DNA of 64,000 nucleotides from Sulfurimonas crateris. GTDB lineage: Bacteria > Campylobacterota > Campylobacteria > Campylobacterales > Sulfurimonadaceae. Positions within the stretch are counted from its first letter, which is position 1, and each line of letters starts with the position of its first letter. The translations under genes and the position numbers were made by a program. Where the stretch lies: assembly GCF_005217605.1 (NCBI RefSeq), contig NZ_SZPX01000001.1:431380-495379 (forward strand), given 5' to 3'. Shown here one piece after another: positions 42,354 to 51,728 of the stretch. The notes under the pieces are model-generated. The model had not been told where the DNA came from. It made no database searches and worked only from the letters and a program-made list of their open reading frames with translations.

Positions 42354-43171
42354 ACAGGCTCTTTGTTGCATATAAGCCTACCGGAGTGAGTTCTAACTTC
42401 TTTTTGACCAAGTTAAAAAGAAAGTATAAAACGAAAAAGGCCGGTTTTTCGGGAACTCTTGACCCGTTTGCAAAGGGTGTGCTTATAATAGGGATTGGGT
42501 CGTACACGAAACTTTTTCGTTTTTTAAATAAAACACCTAAAGTTTACAGAGCGACTCTTTGGCTTGGAGCAAGGTCAGACTCGTTGGATACGGAACTCAT
42601 AGAAGATGTAGAGATATTAAAAGAGTTTAGTGAGTCTGATATTTTGCGAGTTTTAAAATCTTTGGAGGGCGAACTTGAATATGAGCCTCCGATATTTAGT
42701 GCAAAACGCATAGATGGGCAGAGAGCCTATGACTTAGCAAGAGCAGGCAAGGAGTTCACTTTAAACAAGATCAACTCTACTATTTACAGCACTAAGCTTA
42801 TAAGCTACTGCCATCCGTTCGTTACCTTTGAAGCGAGTGTATCGGAGGGGACTTACATCCGCTCACTCGGTCTTATCATAGCAAAAAGACTCGGGGTTGA
42901 GCATGGAAGTCTTAGTGCTCTGGAAAGACTTAGCGAGGGGCAGTTTAGATATAATAACGAAGAGTCTTTGGATATTAAAAAATCTTTAAATATCAGAGAG
43001 AACTTTTATAGAGGAGATGCTGATAATCTCAAATATGGAAGAGTTCTTGCTTTAAAAGATCTAGAGATTAAGGATGATGGGGTGTACTGGCTTGATAGCG
43101 GTAGTTTCATCTCGGTTATAAATATAGCAGATGCAGAAGTAAATTATGAATTAGGTAGGATTGAATGCTAG
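42350..43171 (+). CDS. truB: tRNA pseudouridine(55) synthase
   Basis: 273 residues. The catalytic Asp is in [13 protein letters not shown] (about 35-47). The N-terminus [16 protein letters not shown] matches the TruB substrate-binding segment. EGTYIRSLG (about 165) is the second conserved loop. It isomerises U55 in the T-loop of tRNAs. Overlaps the helicase by 4 and csrA by 7 bases. Confidence 0.95.
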   Translation: MNRLFVAYKPTGVSSNFFLTKLKRKYKTKKAGFSGTLDPFAKGVLIIGIGSYTKLFRFLNKTPKVYRATLWLGARSDSLDTELIEDVEILKEFSESDILRVLKSLEGELEYEPPIFSAKRIDGQRAYDLARAGKEFTLNKINSTIYSTKLISYCHPFVTFEASVSEGTYIRSLGLIIAKRLGVEHGSLSALERLSEGQFRYNNEESLDIKKSLNIRENFYRGDADNLKYGRVLALKDLEIKDDGVYWLDSGSFISVINIADAEVNYELGRIEC

Positions 43172-43395
43172 TATTATCCAGAAAAACAGATGAGGCTATT
43201 GTTATCGGGGATGATATTGTAATTAAGATCATCTCTATAGATAAAGGTGTTGTAAAGCTTGGTATTGACGCTCCTAAAAGTATCTCCATAGTCAGACAAG
43301 AGCTCCTTGAAGATGTAAAAGATGCAAATATAGCATCCTCTAAAGAGACAAAGTTAGATGATCTGACTATGCTTAGCGCCATACTTAAAAAATAA
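43165..43395 (+). CDS. csrA: Carbon storage regulator CsrA
   Basis: 76 residues; Campylobacterota CsrA is near this length, longer than the 61 in E. coli. [20 protein letters not shown] is the family start, and [17 protein letters not shown] carries the RNA-binding end. It binds GGA sites in mRNA leaders; in the group FliW antagonises it to control flagellin. Overlaps truB by 7 bases and precedes ispE by 12. Confidence 0.95.
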   Translation: MLVLSRKTDEAIVIGDDIVIKIISIDKGVVKLGIDAPKSISIVRQELLEDVKDANIASSKETKLDDLTMLSAILKK

Positions 43396-43407
43396 AAGAG
43401 AAGATCT

Positions 43408-44193
43408 ATGAAGCTTTACAAGGCGTATGCAAAGGTAAATATATTTTTAAAAATTACCGGCACGCGTGCAAGCTACCATGAGATAATCTCAAGATTTATG
43501 AGAGTTGACTCTCTCTATGATGAACTCTCATTTGCTCCCAAACAGAAGGGTCAAGAGTTTGAAATAGTTGGCGAGTTCTCATGCGATACTAAGCAAAACA
43601 GTATCTATAAAGCGTATATAGCTCTTCTTGAAGTCTTGGATGAAGAGGCAGCCGCCTCACTTAAAAATCTCATGAGCAGATATGGGGTCAAGGTTATAAA
43701 AAGGATTCCCGCGTTTGCAGGACTTGGCGGAGGAAGCAGCGATGCTGCCACATTTTTAAAGATGTGCAATGAAGTTCTTCATCTTGGACTCTCTTTAAAT
43801 GAGCTCTCGGCTGTAGGAATAAAAGTAGGGGCTGATGTTCCGTTTTTTATTTATGGCTATGATAGCGCAAATGTAAGCGGAATAGGAGAGGTCGTCGAGG
43901 AGTTCAAAGAGGAACTTCTTGATCTTGAAGTATTTACTCCAGATGTTGAGATAAGTACGCCAAAGGTCTATACGCTCTACAGAGAGCAGTTTTACAACCC
44001 GATAGATGGGTTTGAAGTAGAGAGGTTGAAAAAAACAGCCTCACGGGATATACTAGATCAGATGAGTGCGGATGAGGCAAACGATCTTTTTAAACCTGCG
44101 CTTCAGGCGTATAAAGAGCTAAAAAACTATTACAGACACGGACACTTCTTCAGCGGAAGCGGAAGCAGTTTTTTTAGAGTTAAAGATGTTTAA
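43408..44193 (+). CDS. ispE: 4-(cytidine-5'-diphospho)-2-C-methyl-D-erythritol kinase
   Basis: 261 residues of the GHMP kinase family. ATP loop is AGLGGGSSDAATFL (about 103-116); KAYAKVNIFLKITG is the N-terminal substrate part with the catalytic Lys/Asp neighbourhood. It phosphorylates CDP-ME in the MEP isoprenoid pathway. It is somewhat short but complete. Its stop is followed directly by the relic at 44194. Confidence 0.93.
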   Translation: MKLYKAYAKVNIFLKITGTRASYHEIISRFMRVDSLYDELSFAPKQKGQEFEIVGEFSCDTKQNSIYKAYIALLEVLDEEAAASLKNLMSRYGVKVIKRIPAFAGLGGGSSDAATFLKMCNEVLHLGLSLNELSAVGIKVGADVPFFIYGYDSANVSGIGEVVEEFKEELLDLEVFTPDVEISTPKVYTLYREQFYNPIDGFEVERLKKTASRDILDQMSADEANDLFKPALQAYKELKNYYRHGHFFSGSGSSFFRVKDV

Positions 44194-44529
44194 ATGGCAC
44201 TAAGCTGGAACGAGATAAAAAACAGAGCGATAAATTTTTCCAAAGAATGGGAAGCTGAAGAGAGAGAACATGCAGAATCTCAAAGTTTTTGGAATGAGTT
44301 TTTTAATATTTTCGGCATCAGCAGAAAAAGAGTTGCTTCCTTTGAAGAGCCTGTAAAAAAACTAGGCGAAAAAAGAGGACGGATTGACCTTTTTTGGAAA
44401 GGTGTTTTGCTCGTTGAACACAAATCAAAAGGCAAAGATTTAGACAAAGCCTACACGCAAGCACTAGACTATTTCCCCGGATTAAAAGAAGCGGAACTTT
44501 TGCTAAGCCCATCTTTGAGCATTTTATGA
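44194..44529 (+). pseudogene. N-terminal relic of a type IIL/MmeI-like restriction-modification protein
   Basis: 111 residues only. MALSWNEIKNRAINFSKEWE, then HAESQSFWNEFFNIFGISRK, RVASFEEPVKKLGEKRGRID and LFWKGVLLVEHKSKGKDLDK match from memory the N-terminal nuclease domain of large (about 900-residue) MmeI-like DNA methyltransferase-nucleases, including VEHKSKG as the D/E-x-K-like catalytic segment. The frame stops at 44529 with no methyltransferase part, so it is a broken remnant. It begins on the base after the ispE stop. Confidence 0.75.
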
Positions 44530-44680
44530 ATCATTTTTACTTCAGCTTTCTTAAGCATTCATCTCCTTTCAATTTTTTGAAAAGAGACTTTAACAAAATT
44601 AATTTGTTTCTTTAAGCTTTCGGTTGTAAAAACTACTTTTTAGCAGCTTTTTATACTGCCCATTTTAACTCCGCCGTTGA

Positions 44681-44917
44681 CAAGTATCACACACAGAACT
44701 AGCCGCCAACCTCTTTCGTGCGACGCAAGCAGAGGAAAAACTTAAACGAGACAATATCCAAGGTAAAGTAAATGCCAACCAAACGCACCATGAAGTGGGT
44801 AAGAAAATAAGGCAAACCATTAAAGAATTAGGCGGAGAGATGCCAGAAAATTTATCAAGCCCAGAAAAGAGTTTGAAGAGCATAGAAAAAGAGCAGGCAA
44901 AATTTCAAAAGAAATAA
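44681..44917 (+). pseudogene. C-terminal relic of dinD (damage-inducible protein D)
   Basis: A 78-residue frame with no start codon: VSHTELAANLFRATQAEEKL, then KRDNIQGKVNANQTHHEVGK, KIRQTIKELGGEMPENLSSP. This is the end of DinD, an SOS-induced protein, recognised from memory. A TGA lies directly before it. The rest of the gene is missing. The space 44530-44680 shows nothing else I can identify. Confidence 0.7.
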
Positions 44918-44928
44918 GCTTTTAAAAT

Positions 44929-44967
44929 GTGGGTACTTAGGCTTCATTGAACAGATTGTAAAATAAT
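44929..44967 (+). repeat. Direct repeat flanking TA module, left copy
   Basis: 39 bp, 32 identical to 46367-46405, including cagattgtaaaataat at the end. The right copy is part of the smpB promoter region. The pair brackets the XRE/nucleotidyltransferase genes. Confidence 0.65.
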
Positions 44968-45067
44968 AATGAAAACTATAATTAATAGTATAATGGTAAA
45001 TAACTTGATTTTAACATATAAAATATGTATAATTAACATTTAAATATTAAATAAATAGGCTTTTACC

Positions 45068-45631
45068 ATGTTGGCGTCATTAAAAATAGATGAATTACTG
45101 CAACAGACCAAAAAAAGTGTCAGAAATGAACGCATTGCTTTGGGGCTTACCCAAAAAGAGTTTGCAAGTTTTGTAGGCTTGAAGTATGCGACCTACCGAG
45201 TTTTTGAACAAGAGGGAAAGATTTCGTTAGAGAACTATTTATATATTTTAAGCGCCCTCAACAAAAGCATAGAGTACAAAAGATTTCTAGATGGATTTGA
45301 GTTTGAAAATGACAAAGAGCGCGCCAGAGTAGAGCAAGATAAAAAACCAAGCATTGTTTTAAAACCGATTGTTTCACCTTCTCAAAAGCAGATTACACTC
45401 GATAAAGGGATTTTTGGAAATGAGCTTTTTTATAGTGTCAAAAATGGGCATGTTTATGAGGTTAGCACTTTTATTTCGATTGTGCTTGCAAATTATAACG
45501 ATGAGAGGTTAATGCTTCTTTTGCGTTACTTCGGTGCTGATAGGCTCAAGCCCCATATACTCAAAGCAAAAAATAAAGATTTGCTGCAAAGATTTAATAA
45601 GCATGTGGCTTATTTGAAAAAAAAGGCATAA
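45068..45631 (+). CDS. XRE-family antitoxin-like regulator
   Basis: 187 residues. N-terminal Cro/C1-type HTH: RNERIALGLTQKEFASFVGL, then KYATYRVFEQEGKISLEN. The middle and C-terminus are unfamiliar. It stops one base before the GTG of the nucleotidyltransferase gene, so the two are coupled and this is the probable repressor/antitoxin. It differs from the AbiEi proteins of the island. Promoter-like AT-rich DNA stands upstream (tataaaatatgtataatt near 45020). Confidence 0.75.
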   Translation: MLASLKIDELLQQTKKSVRNERIALGLTQKEFASFVGLKYATYRVFEQEGKISLENYLYILSALNKSIEYKRFLDGFEFENDKERARVEQDKKPSIVLKPIVSPSQKQITLDKGIFGNELFYSVKNGHVYEVSTFISIVLANYNDERLMLLLRYFGADRLKPHILKAKNKDLLQRFNKHVAYLKKKA

Positions 45632-45632
45632 A

Positions 45633-46346
45633 GTGCTAGAAAAAACAAAACAAGTTTTAGAAATACTTGCAACGGATAAGCTTTTTAAAGAGCATGATAT
45701 TCGATTTGTAGGCGGTACGGCGCTTTCTCATCTTATCAATCATCGTTTGTCTGAAGATTTGGATTTTGCTATGCTTGAACTATGCAAAGATGAGATTAAG
45801 ACGACGATGCAAGACTATGGAGCTATAAAGATTGAACATAGCAATACGGCAAGAGACTACGCGCATAATGACGGAGAAAATCTTGACGACCATCATCTGA
45901 AATATCTTGTGGACGGTGTAAAAGTAGAATTTTTTGTACCTCCGTTTAACATCTTTGAAAAAGAGATCTGGACTAGCGAACCCACTGCAAGCTATCAAAC
46001 AGCACATCTCAAAATTGCTTCATTGAAGACTATTATGTATATGAAAACGATGGCATTTTGGAATCGAAAAAAGTATCGTGATTTGTTTGATGTTTATTAC
46101 GTTTTAACGCATGTTGACGGATATAATCCAAAAGATTTTGTAGAGACTTATTTACAATACAATATTACCTACACAAAAGAGATGTTAGTAGCAAAAATCA
46201 AAAGTAAGCTAGAGTTTTTCGAGAGAGATGATGATGAGGGAATCAGTGCTTTGGTGCTAGATGCAAAATCGTACGAATGGTATCGTAAGAAGATTGAAAA
46301 ATTTATTTATGAGCTCTACCTTGAAGAGCTGTATGGTCTGAACTAA
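45633..46346 (+). CDS. AbiEii-like nucleotidyltransferase toxin
   Basis: 237 residues. GTG start. RFVGGTALSHLINHRLSEDL then DFAMLEL give the GG-T and DLDF motifs of the AbiEii/AbiGii nucleotidyltransferases. Other conserved parts: KYRDLFDVYYVLTHVDGY. Shorter than both toxins in the island (295 and 306). With the XRE gene before it, it forms a toxin-antitoxin pair. Together with the relics at 44194 and 44681 it is a second foreign insertion. Confidence 0.8.
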   Translation: MLEKTKQVLEILATDKLFKEHDIRFVGGTALSHLINHRLSEDLDFAMLELCKDEIKTTMQDYGAIKIEHSNTARDYAHNDGENLDDHHLKYLVDGVKVEFFVPPFNIFEKEIWTSEPTASYQTAHLKIASLKTIMYMKTMAFWNRKKYRDLFDVYYVLTHVDGYNPKDFVETYLQYNITYTKEMLVAKIKSKLEFFERDDDEGISALVLDAKSYEWYRKKIEKFIYELYLEELYGLN

Positions 46347-46366
46347 AATAAAAAGTCTTGAAAAAC

Positions 46367-46405
46367 GTGAGTGCCTAGGTATCATTAATCAGATTGTAAA
46401 ATAAT
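46367..46405 (+). repeat. Direct repeat flanking TA module, right copy
   Basis: See 44929-44967. Just upstream of the smpB -10 box, so this copy probably belongs to the original chromosome. Confidence 0.65.
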
Positions 46406-46410
46406 GCAGA

Positions 46411-46416
46411 TATAAT
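46411..46416 (+). promoter_or_regulatory. -10 box (TATAAT) of smpB
   Basis: TATAAT followed by an A run, 29 bases before the smpB ATG; no clear -35 box, as usual in this group. Confidence 0.55.
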
Positions 46417-46444
46417 AAAAAAAAATATGGAGAAGCAATAGGCA

Positions 46445-46897
46445 ATGGGCGAAACAATAGCAAAAAATAAAAAAGCCTATTTTGATTATTTTTTAGAGGA
46501 GAAGTTTGAAGCTGGTTTGGTGCTTAAAGGAAGCGAGATAAAGGCTATAAGAGCCGGACGCGTAAACCTAAAAGACAGCTTTATACGTTTTGTAAACGGC
46601 GAAGCTTTCTTGTTTAATGCACATATCGGAAGATTAGAGACTACGCATCACTTCTACGCTCATGAAGAGAGAGGTAGCAGAAAGCTTCTTTTGCGCAAAA
46701 AGCAGATAGTAAAGATGATAAAAGCGGTCGAGAAAGATGGCTATACCGTTGTTCCTCTGCAGCTCTATTTTAACGATAGAAATATAGTAAAAATCCAGAT
46801 TGCCATAGCAAAAGGAAAACAGCTTCACGACAAGAGAAACGACCTTAAAGAGAAAGATATGAAGCGTGACATTGAGCGCTCTATGAAGGATTATTGA
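46445..46897 (+). CDS. smpB: SsrA-binding protein SmpB
   Basis: 150 residues, the family length. [19 protein letters not shown] (about 26-44) is the core OB-fold motif, with basic C-terminal tail [20 protein letters not shown] that enters the ribosome channel. It delivers tmRNA to stalled ribosomes. Its stop overlaps the M23 peptidase start. Confidence 0.95.
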   Translation: MGETIAKNKKAYFDYFLEEKFEAGLVLKGSEIKAIRAGRVNLKDSFIRFVNGEAFLFNAHIGRLETTHHFYAHEERGSRKLLLRKKQIVKMIKAVEKDGYTVVPLQLYFNDRNIVKIQIAIAKGKQLHDKRNDLKEKDMKRDIERSMKDY

Positions 46898-47763
46898 TGA
46901 GGTTTGTCTCTTTTTTTCTTTTTTTTGCAACTGCTCTTTTTGCTCTAAATATAGAGATAGCAGACTCTAATGTTACAAACGGAAGAACCGCTCTTTTAGA
47001 GTTTAAAAAAGAGAAAAATATCGAATACAGAAGTGTTCTCTTTGATGATAAAAGTTATAAGATCTTTAAAAATCCTCTGGATGATGAGAGGTTTTACGTG
47101 CTGCTTCCTATCAGCTACTACGAAAAGCCATCTGATAAAAAAGTAGAGATCTTTTATGTAGAAGATGACAAAGAGAGAAGCAAGTCGCTATTTTTTAGAG
47201 TAGAGAGTGCGGATTATGAGAAAGAGACACTTAGTGTCGATAGCTCAAAAGTCACTTTAAGCAAAGAGGATCAAAAAAGAGCTTCAAAAGAGTATGCCGA
47301 GGCAATGGCTCTCTATAAAACTACAACTAAGCAAAGCTACATCTCATCAGAGTTTATTGTCCCAATGGATAGTAAAATAACAAGCGAATTTGGAAAAGCC
47401 AGAGTTTATAACGGCTCACTTAAGAGCTACCACGGCGGAACTGATTTTAGAGCAAATGACGGCACTCCGCTTATAGCGTGTAACAACGGAAAAGTAGTTT
47501 TGGCCAAAGATAGATTCTACTCCGGCGGTTCTGTTGTTATAGACCACGGGCACGGAATATACTCATGCTATTTTCACATGAGCAAGCTTGACGTAAAAGA
47601 GGGCAGTATGGTAAAAAAGGGTGAGACAATAGGTCTATCCGGAAGTACAGGAAGGGTCACGGGACCGCATCTTCACTTTGGGATAAGAGTCGCCGCCCAG
47701 CAGGTCGACCCGCTTCAGTTTGTTGAGCTGATAAATAAAAATCTATTAAAAGGTACAAAATGA
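46897..47763 (+). CDS. M23 family metallopeptidase, exported
   Basis: 288 residues. ATG 46897 overlaps the smpB stop. Signal peptide [17 protein letters not shown]-terminal LytM domain with zinc ligands in YHGGTDFRA (His, Asp; about 169-177) and PHLHFGI (about 255-261). The N-terminal half is a regulatory beta-rich part. It cleaves peptidoglycan peptides in the periplasm; relatives in Helicobacter and Campylobacter shape the cell. Downstream TPR gene overlaps by 4 bases. Confidence 0.9.
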   Translation: MRFVSFFLFFATALFALNIEIADSNVTNGRTALLEFKKEKNIEYRSVLFDDKSYKIFKNPLDDERFYVLLPISYYEKPSDKKVEIFYVEDDKERSKSLFFRVESADYEKETLSVDSSKVTLSKEDQKRASKEYAEAMALYKTTTKQSYISSEFIVPMDSKITSEFGKARVYNGSLKSYHGGTDFRANDGTPLIACNNGKVVLAKDRFYSGGSVVIDHGHGIYSCYFHMSKLDVKEGSMVKKGETIGLSGSTGRVTGPHLHFGIRVAAQQVDPLQFVELINKNLLKGTK

Positions 47764-48329
47764 CACTATTTCAGATCTTAATGCTTGGAGCTTCGGCATT
47801 TTTTGCATTTAAAGTTTATGAGCATATTCAGACTCTTCAGGATGAGGAGCCTCAAAAAGATAAACGTACTCCATCTTCATTTGACCCGGAGTCATTGGTG
47901 ATAAAGGCGGACGAGGCATTTGAGAACGGCGACCTGCCGACGGCGATCGCTCTTTTTAAAGAGGCAAACGCAAAAGTGCCTCAGGAGTCTGATATTCTCT
48001 TTAAGATGGGCTACATTTTAGAGCAGCTTGGAGAGAGGGACGAAGCGTTGAACCACTACAAAGAGGCTCTTGAGAGCGATAAAGATAATGAGTATATACA
48101 CAACTCAATAGCATCTATTTATAGAGCAAACGAGGAGTTCGTATCTGCAAAGATGCACCTCAATGCGTCTTTAAGTATCAATGAGAACAATCCTGTAACA
48201 TACTACAATTATGGAAACCTTTTAGTCGATATGAAACATTTTGACGAAGCTAAAGAGATGTATAAAAAAGCCATTGAAATAGATGAAGATTTCAAAGAGG
48301 CAAAAGAAGAGCTAGAGAAACTAGGTTAG
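47760..48329 (+). CDS. TPR-repeat protein with N-terminal membrane anchor
   Basis: 189 residues. N-terminal hydrophobic helix (TLFQILMLGASAFFAFKVYE) then acidic linker, and at least three TPR units: LPTAIALFKEANAKVPQESD, GERDEALNHYKEALESDKDN, and the MKHFDEAKEMYKKAIEIDED repeat. Probably a membrane-attached scaffold, close to the preceding cell-wall peptidase. ATGA overlap. Confidence 0.8.
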   Translation: MTLFQILMLGASAFFAFKVYEHIQTLQDEEPQKDKRTPSSFDPESLVIKADEAFENGDLPTAIALFKEANAKVPQESDILFKMGYILEQLGERDEALNHYKEALESDKDNEYIHNSIASIYRANEEFVSAKMHLNASLSINENNPVTYYNYGNLLVDMKHFDEAKEMYKKAIEIDEDFKEAKEELEKLG

Positions 48330-48337
48330 GAGTTAGG

Positions 48338-49060
48338 ATGAAAATTTCCGAGATATATCAGTTTTTAAATGAACTTTCGCCTTTTGAACTTCAAGAGAGC
48401 TGGGATAACTCAGGTTTGCTGCTTGGAGATTTTAACCAAGATATACAAAAGATAGTTCTTAGCATAGATGTTGATGAGGCTCTTATAGAGTCCATGGAGG
48501 AGAACACACTTCTAATCACACACCATCCACTAATATTCGGCGGGCTTAAACAGCTTGAGTTTAGCCGTTACCCTGCAAATCTGATCTACAAGATGATACA
48601 AAAGAATATCTCAAATATCTCAATGCACACAAATTTTGACCAGACGCATCTAAACGAATATGTGGCAACTGAAATATTGGGGTATAAGATCGCCCAAAAA
48701 GAGGGATTTGTCGCATATCTGGATATAGATGAGGATTTTGACGTTTTTGCAAAAAAGGTCGCTGCTGCATTCTCTCTGCCTCATGCAAAATGTGTAAAGA
48801 GTTCGCCAAGAGTAAAAAGAGCAGCTCTGACTACCGGTTCTGGCTGCTCTTTGATCAAGTCGATCAAAGCCGACTGTTTTTTAACGGGAGATATTAAATA
48901 CCACGATGCCATGGAAGCAAAGAGCATTAATTTGTCTATGATTGATATAGGTCATTTTGAGAGCGAACACTTTTTTGCAGAGATTTTACTTAAACATTTG
49001 AAAAATTTAGGTTTAGAAGCTATAATTTCATCATCAAAAAACCCTTTTACTTATATTTAA
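48338..49060 (+). CDS. Nif3-like dinuclear metal centre protein
   Basis: 240 residues, GTP cyclohydrolase 1 type 2/NIF3 family. MKISEIYQFLNELSPFELQE then SWDNSGLLLGD is the family start; metal ligands are in LLITHHPLIF (about 52-61), MHTNFDQ (about 95-101) and DIGHFESEHF (about 205-214). Probably housekeeping; biochemical role still unclear. Located 8 bases after the TPR gene. Confidence 0.9.
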   Translation: MKISEIYQFLNELSPFELQESWDNSGLLLGDFNQDIQKIVLSIDVDEALIESMEENTLLITHHPLIFGGLKQLEFSRYPANLIYKMIQKNISNISMHTNFDQTHLNEYVATEILGYKIAQKEGFVAYLDIDEDFDVFAKKVAAAFSLPHAKCVKSSPRVKRAALTTGSGCSLIKSIKADCFLTGDIKYHDAMEAKSINLSMIDIGHFESEHFFAEILLKHLKNLGLEAIISSSKNPFTYI

Positions 49061-49096
49061 GCAATTGGTACAACTATTTAATCCAAAAGGAGATTA

Positions 49097-49810
49097 ATGA
49101 ACTTACACCTAAAACAGCTAATTGACCTATCACAGATCGACAAAGAGATAGATGCCTTTGAACCGCAGATAGAGGAAGCAAACTATAAACTTGAGGCGGC
49201 TCTTGCTAAAAAACAGAGTATAGATTCTGATATTGAAAATCTGACAAAAGAGATCAAAGACGAAGAAGTAAAAAAGAAGAAGAATGAACTTCATCTTCAA
49301 GAACTTTCTCAAAAACTTGAAGATAACTCTAAAAAAAGCTCTGAAGTAAAAACTGAGCGTGAGATGAAATCTCTTCAACTTGAAGAGGAGATCGCAAAAG
49401 AGCAGGTAACTTTTGCAAATGAAGAGATCGAGAGACTTGAGAGAGTTATCGCTCTAAAAACAGAACAGGCAGATGCTGCAAAAGAGTCTCTAAAAGAGCT
49501 AGATGCCAACTTGGCGTCAATTAAAGCTGAGGTAGATGAAAAGCTGGAAGTTATTAATAAATCCCGTCAAGAAGTGTTTGTAAAAAAAGAGAAATTAATC
49601 TCTGAGATGAATCAAAAAGGTCTTGCGTTTTATCAGAAGATTCGCAGATGGGCTAAAAATTCAACTGTTGTACCGGTAGAAGAGCAAGCTTGTATGGGTT
49701 GTCATATGGTTATAAGCGACAAGATTTACGCTGACGTTATCAAAGCTGAAGAGATTACAACTTGTCCACACTGTGGTCGTATTCTCTACATGGAAGCTCA
49801 CGAAGAATAG
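49097..49810 (+). CDS. Coiled-coil protein with C4 zinc ribbon
   Basis: 237 residues. Residues about 10-170 are coiled coil (LAKKQSIDSDIENLTKEIKD and similar). The C-terminus has CMGCHMVISDKIYADVIKAE then TTCPHCGRILY, four Cys for one zinc (DUF164-like family). Likely nucleic-acid-binding or rRNA-related, as this family is conserved. Its stop overlaps nothing; waaA follows in two bases. Confidence 0.85.
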   Translation: MNLHLKQLIDLSQIDKEIDAFEPQIEEANYKLEAALAKKQSIDSDIENLTKEIKDEEVKKKKNELHLQELSQKLEDNSKKSSEVKTEREMKSLQLEEEIAKEQVTFANEEIERLERVIALKTEQADAAKESLKELDANLASIKAEVDEKLEVINKSRQEVFVKKEKLISEMNQKGLAFYQKIRRWAKNSTVVPVEEQACMGCHMVISDKIYADVIKAEEITTCPHCGRILYMEAHEE

Positions 49811-49812
49811 GC

Positions 49813-50979
49813 TTGAAGCCGTTTAGCATTCTCTACTTTACCTTAAGCGTAGCGCTCTATTTGGTAGCGCTTCCGCTTTTGGTATATCTCTCTTTTAAAC
49901 ATAAATACAGAGAGTCGATTCCGGCTCGTTTTTTTCTTTTTAAAAATCCAAGATTTAAAAGCAGTGACGGTATCTGGTTTCATGTATGCTCTTTGGGCGA
50001 AGCAAGAGCTCTTGGCCCGATCTTAGATCTTTTAAAAGATCAGGATATCAAGATAACTACGATAACACATACAGGACAAGCACTTGCAAGAAGGTATGAC
50101 GCAGAGGTAAGATATCTGCCATATGAGATGTTTGTGCCGTTTTGGGCGAAGAAACAAAGGGTACTTGTGGTTTTAGAAGCTGAGTTCTGGTTTATGCTCT
50201 TTAGTGTTTTAAGAGCAAGAGGAACAAGAGTAATACTTCTAAATGCCCGCATATCCGAAAAGAGTGCAAAAAAGTATCTTCAATTTGCATGGTTTTATAA
50301 AAAACTGCTCTCAAACGTAGAGATGATCTATGCACAGAGCGAAGCGGATAAAAACCGTTTTTTAGCCCTAGGTGCAAGAAATATAGAGGTTGTCGGAAAT
50401 ATCAAGCTCTCAGCGGAGATAAAAAAAACGCAAGAGTATAAAAAGCCCGAGTGTGAGTTGATAGTTGCGGGAAGCACTCATGAGGGTGAAGAAGAGAGCG
50501 TTTTAAAATCATTTATAGAGTATAGAAAACAGAGTGATGCAAAGCTCGCTATAGTTCCTAGACATCCTGAGAGATTTGAAGCGGTCTATGAGCTTATGAA
50601 ACGATATGCCAATGATTACTCTTTGAGCATAAGTCGATTTTCACAGAGCAGAGAGTTTGACTCAGACTTGATCCTAGTCGATGCAATGGGTGAGTTAAAC
50701 AATATATACGCGATAAGTGATATAGCAATTTTAGGCGGTGCGTTTAGGGATGATGTAGGCGGGCACAATCCGCTTGAACCTGCATATTTTGGATGTAAAA
50801 TAATTACGGGAAAACACTTCTTTCATCAAAAGGAGCTTTTTAAGTATGTCCATCATGTTCAATATGTTGAGAGCGATGAGATACACAGAGCGCTTATGGC
50901 ATCAAAAGAGCTGCCGCCTAGCATGGTTGAAGAGAAGATAGACTTAAAACCGGTAATAGATAGAATAATAAAAAATTAA
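49813..50979 (+). CDS. waaA: 3-deoxy-D-manno-octulosonic acid transferase
   Basis: 388 residues from a TTG start at 49813, just after the preceding stop; a longer reading from 49762 would overlap the zinc-ribbon gene and is not conserved. Starts with a membrane helix (FSILYFTLSVALYLVALPLL). GWFHVCSLGEARAL-type segment IWFHVCSLGEARALGP (about 52-67) and AGSTHEGEEE (about 217) with GGHNPLEPAYFG (about 317-328) match the GT-30 Kdo transferase family. Adds Kdo to lipid A in the LPS pathway, consistent with lptD upstream. Start choice is the main uncertainty. Confidence 0.9.
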   Translation: MKPFSILYFTLSVALYLVALPLLVYLSFKHKYRESIPARFFLFKNPRFKSSDGIWFHVCSLGEARALGPILDLLKDQDIKITTITHTGQALARRYDAEVRYLPYEMFVPFWAKKQRVLVVLEAEFWFMLFSVLRARGTRVILLNARISEKSAKKYLQFAWFYKKLLSNVEMIYAQSEADKNRFLALGARNIEVVGNIKLSAEIKKTQEYKKPECELIVAGSTHEGEEESVLKSFIEYRKQSDAKLAIVPRHPERFEAVYELMKRYANDYSLSISRFSQSREFDSDLILVDAMGELNNIYAISDIAILGGAFRDDVGGHNPLEPAYFGCKIITGKHFFHQKELFKYVHHVQYVESDEIHRALMASKELPPSMVEEKIDLKPVIDRIIKN

Positions 50980-50993
50980 GGAAATAATTTAAA

Positions 50994-51728
50994 ATGGCAC
51001 TAGAAAAAGCGTATAAACTTTTAGCATCCCAAGAGGGAATCTCAAACTCTGCAGCAAAATCAATGATAGATAGAGGTTTGGTCTATGTAGGCAATAAAAA
51101 AGTTATGATCGCCCGCGGAGACTTGGATGCAAAAACTCATTTCAGGGTTGAAAAAGTAGAGAAAATAAAGCCTATTTTTGAAAACAGTGACTTGATCGTT
51201 GTAGACAAACCTGCACACGTTAACTCGGATGAGATAGAGAGACAGTTTAAGCCTGCAGTTCTTCTTCACAGACTCGATCGCGAGACAAGCGGCGTTTTAA
51301 TGCTTGTAAAAAACGAGGAGTTTCGTCAAAAGGCAATTGAAGAGTTCAAAAAAGATAGAGTTTACAAAGAGTACATCGCATGGGTTGAGGGAATTATAAG
51401 TGAGCCGGTTGAGATAGACAAGCCGATACTCACTACAAAAAAGAACAATCGTGCATCTTCAAACGTCTCTACAAAAGGAAAGCCCGCAAGAACTGAGGTC
51501 TTCCCTGATCTGGTAAGCGGCGGAAAGACAAAGATCAAGTGTATTATCCATCATGGAAGAACGCATCAGATAAGAACGCATCTTAGATATATAGAACACT
51601 CTATTATCGGAGATGAGCAGTATGGCGGAAGACGTGCAAAACGCGTGATGCTCCATGCTTATAAAGTAAGACTTCTTGATATGGAGTTTACTGCACCTGA
51701 ACCAAAGGTTTTTGTGAATTTTGAGTAG
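50994..51728 (+). CDS. RluA-family pseudouridine synthase with S4 domain
   Basis: 244 residues. S4 RNA-binding domain at residues 1-55 (AKSMIDRGLVYVGNKKVMIA). Catalytic motif LLHRLDRETSGVLMLVKN (about 89-106, Asp94) and HHGRTHQIRTHLRYI (about 184-198). Makes pseudouridine in rRNA or tRNA; the exact target cannot be assigned. Overlaps the next gene by 8 bases. Confidence 0.93.
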   Translation: MALEKAYKLLASQEGISNSAAKSMIDRGLVYVGNKKVMIARGDLDAKTHFRVEKVEKIKPIFENSDLIVVDKPAHVNSDEIERQFKPAVLLHRLDRETSGVLMLVKNEEFRQKAIEEFKKDRVYKEYIAWVEGIISEPVEIDKPILTTKKNNRASSNVSTKGKPARTEVFPDLVSGGKTKIKCIIHHGRTHQIRTHLRYIEHSIIGDEQYGGRRAKRVMLHAYKVRLLDMEFTAPEPKVFVNFE

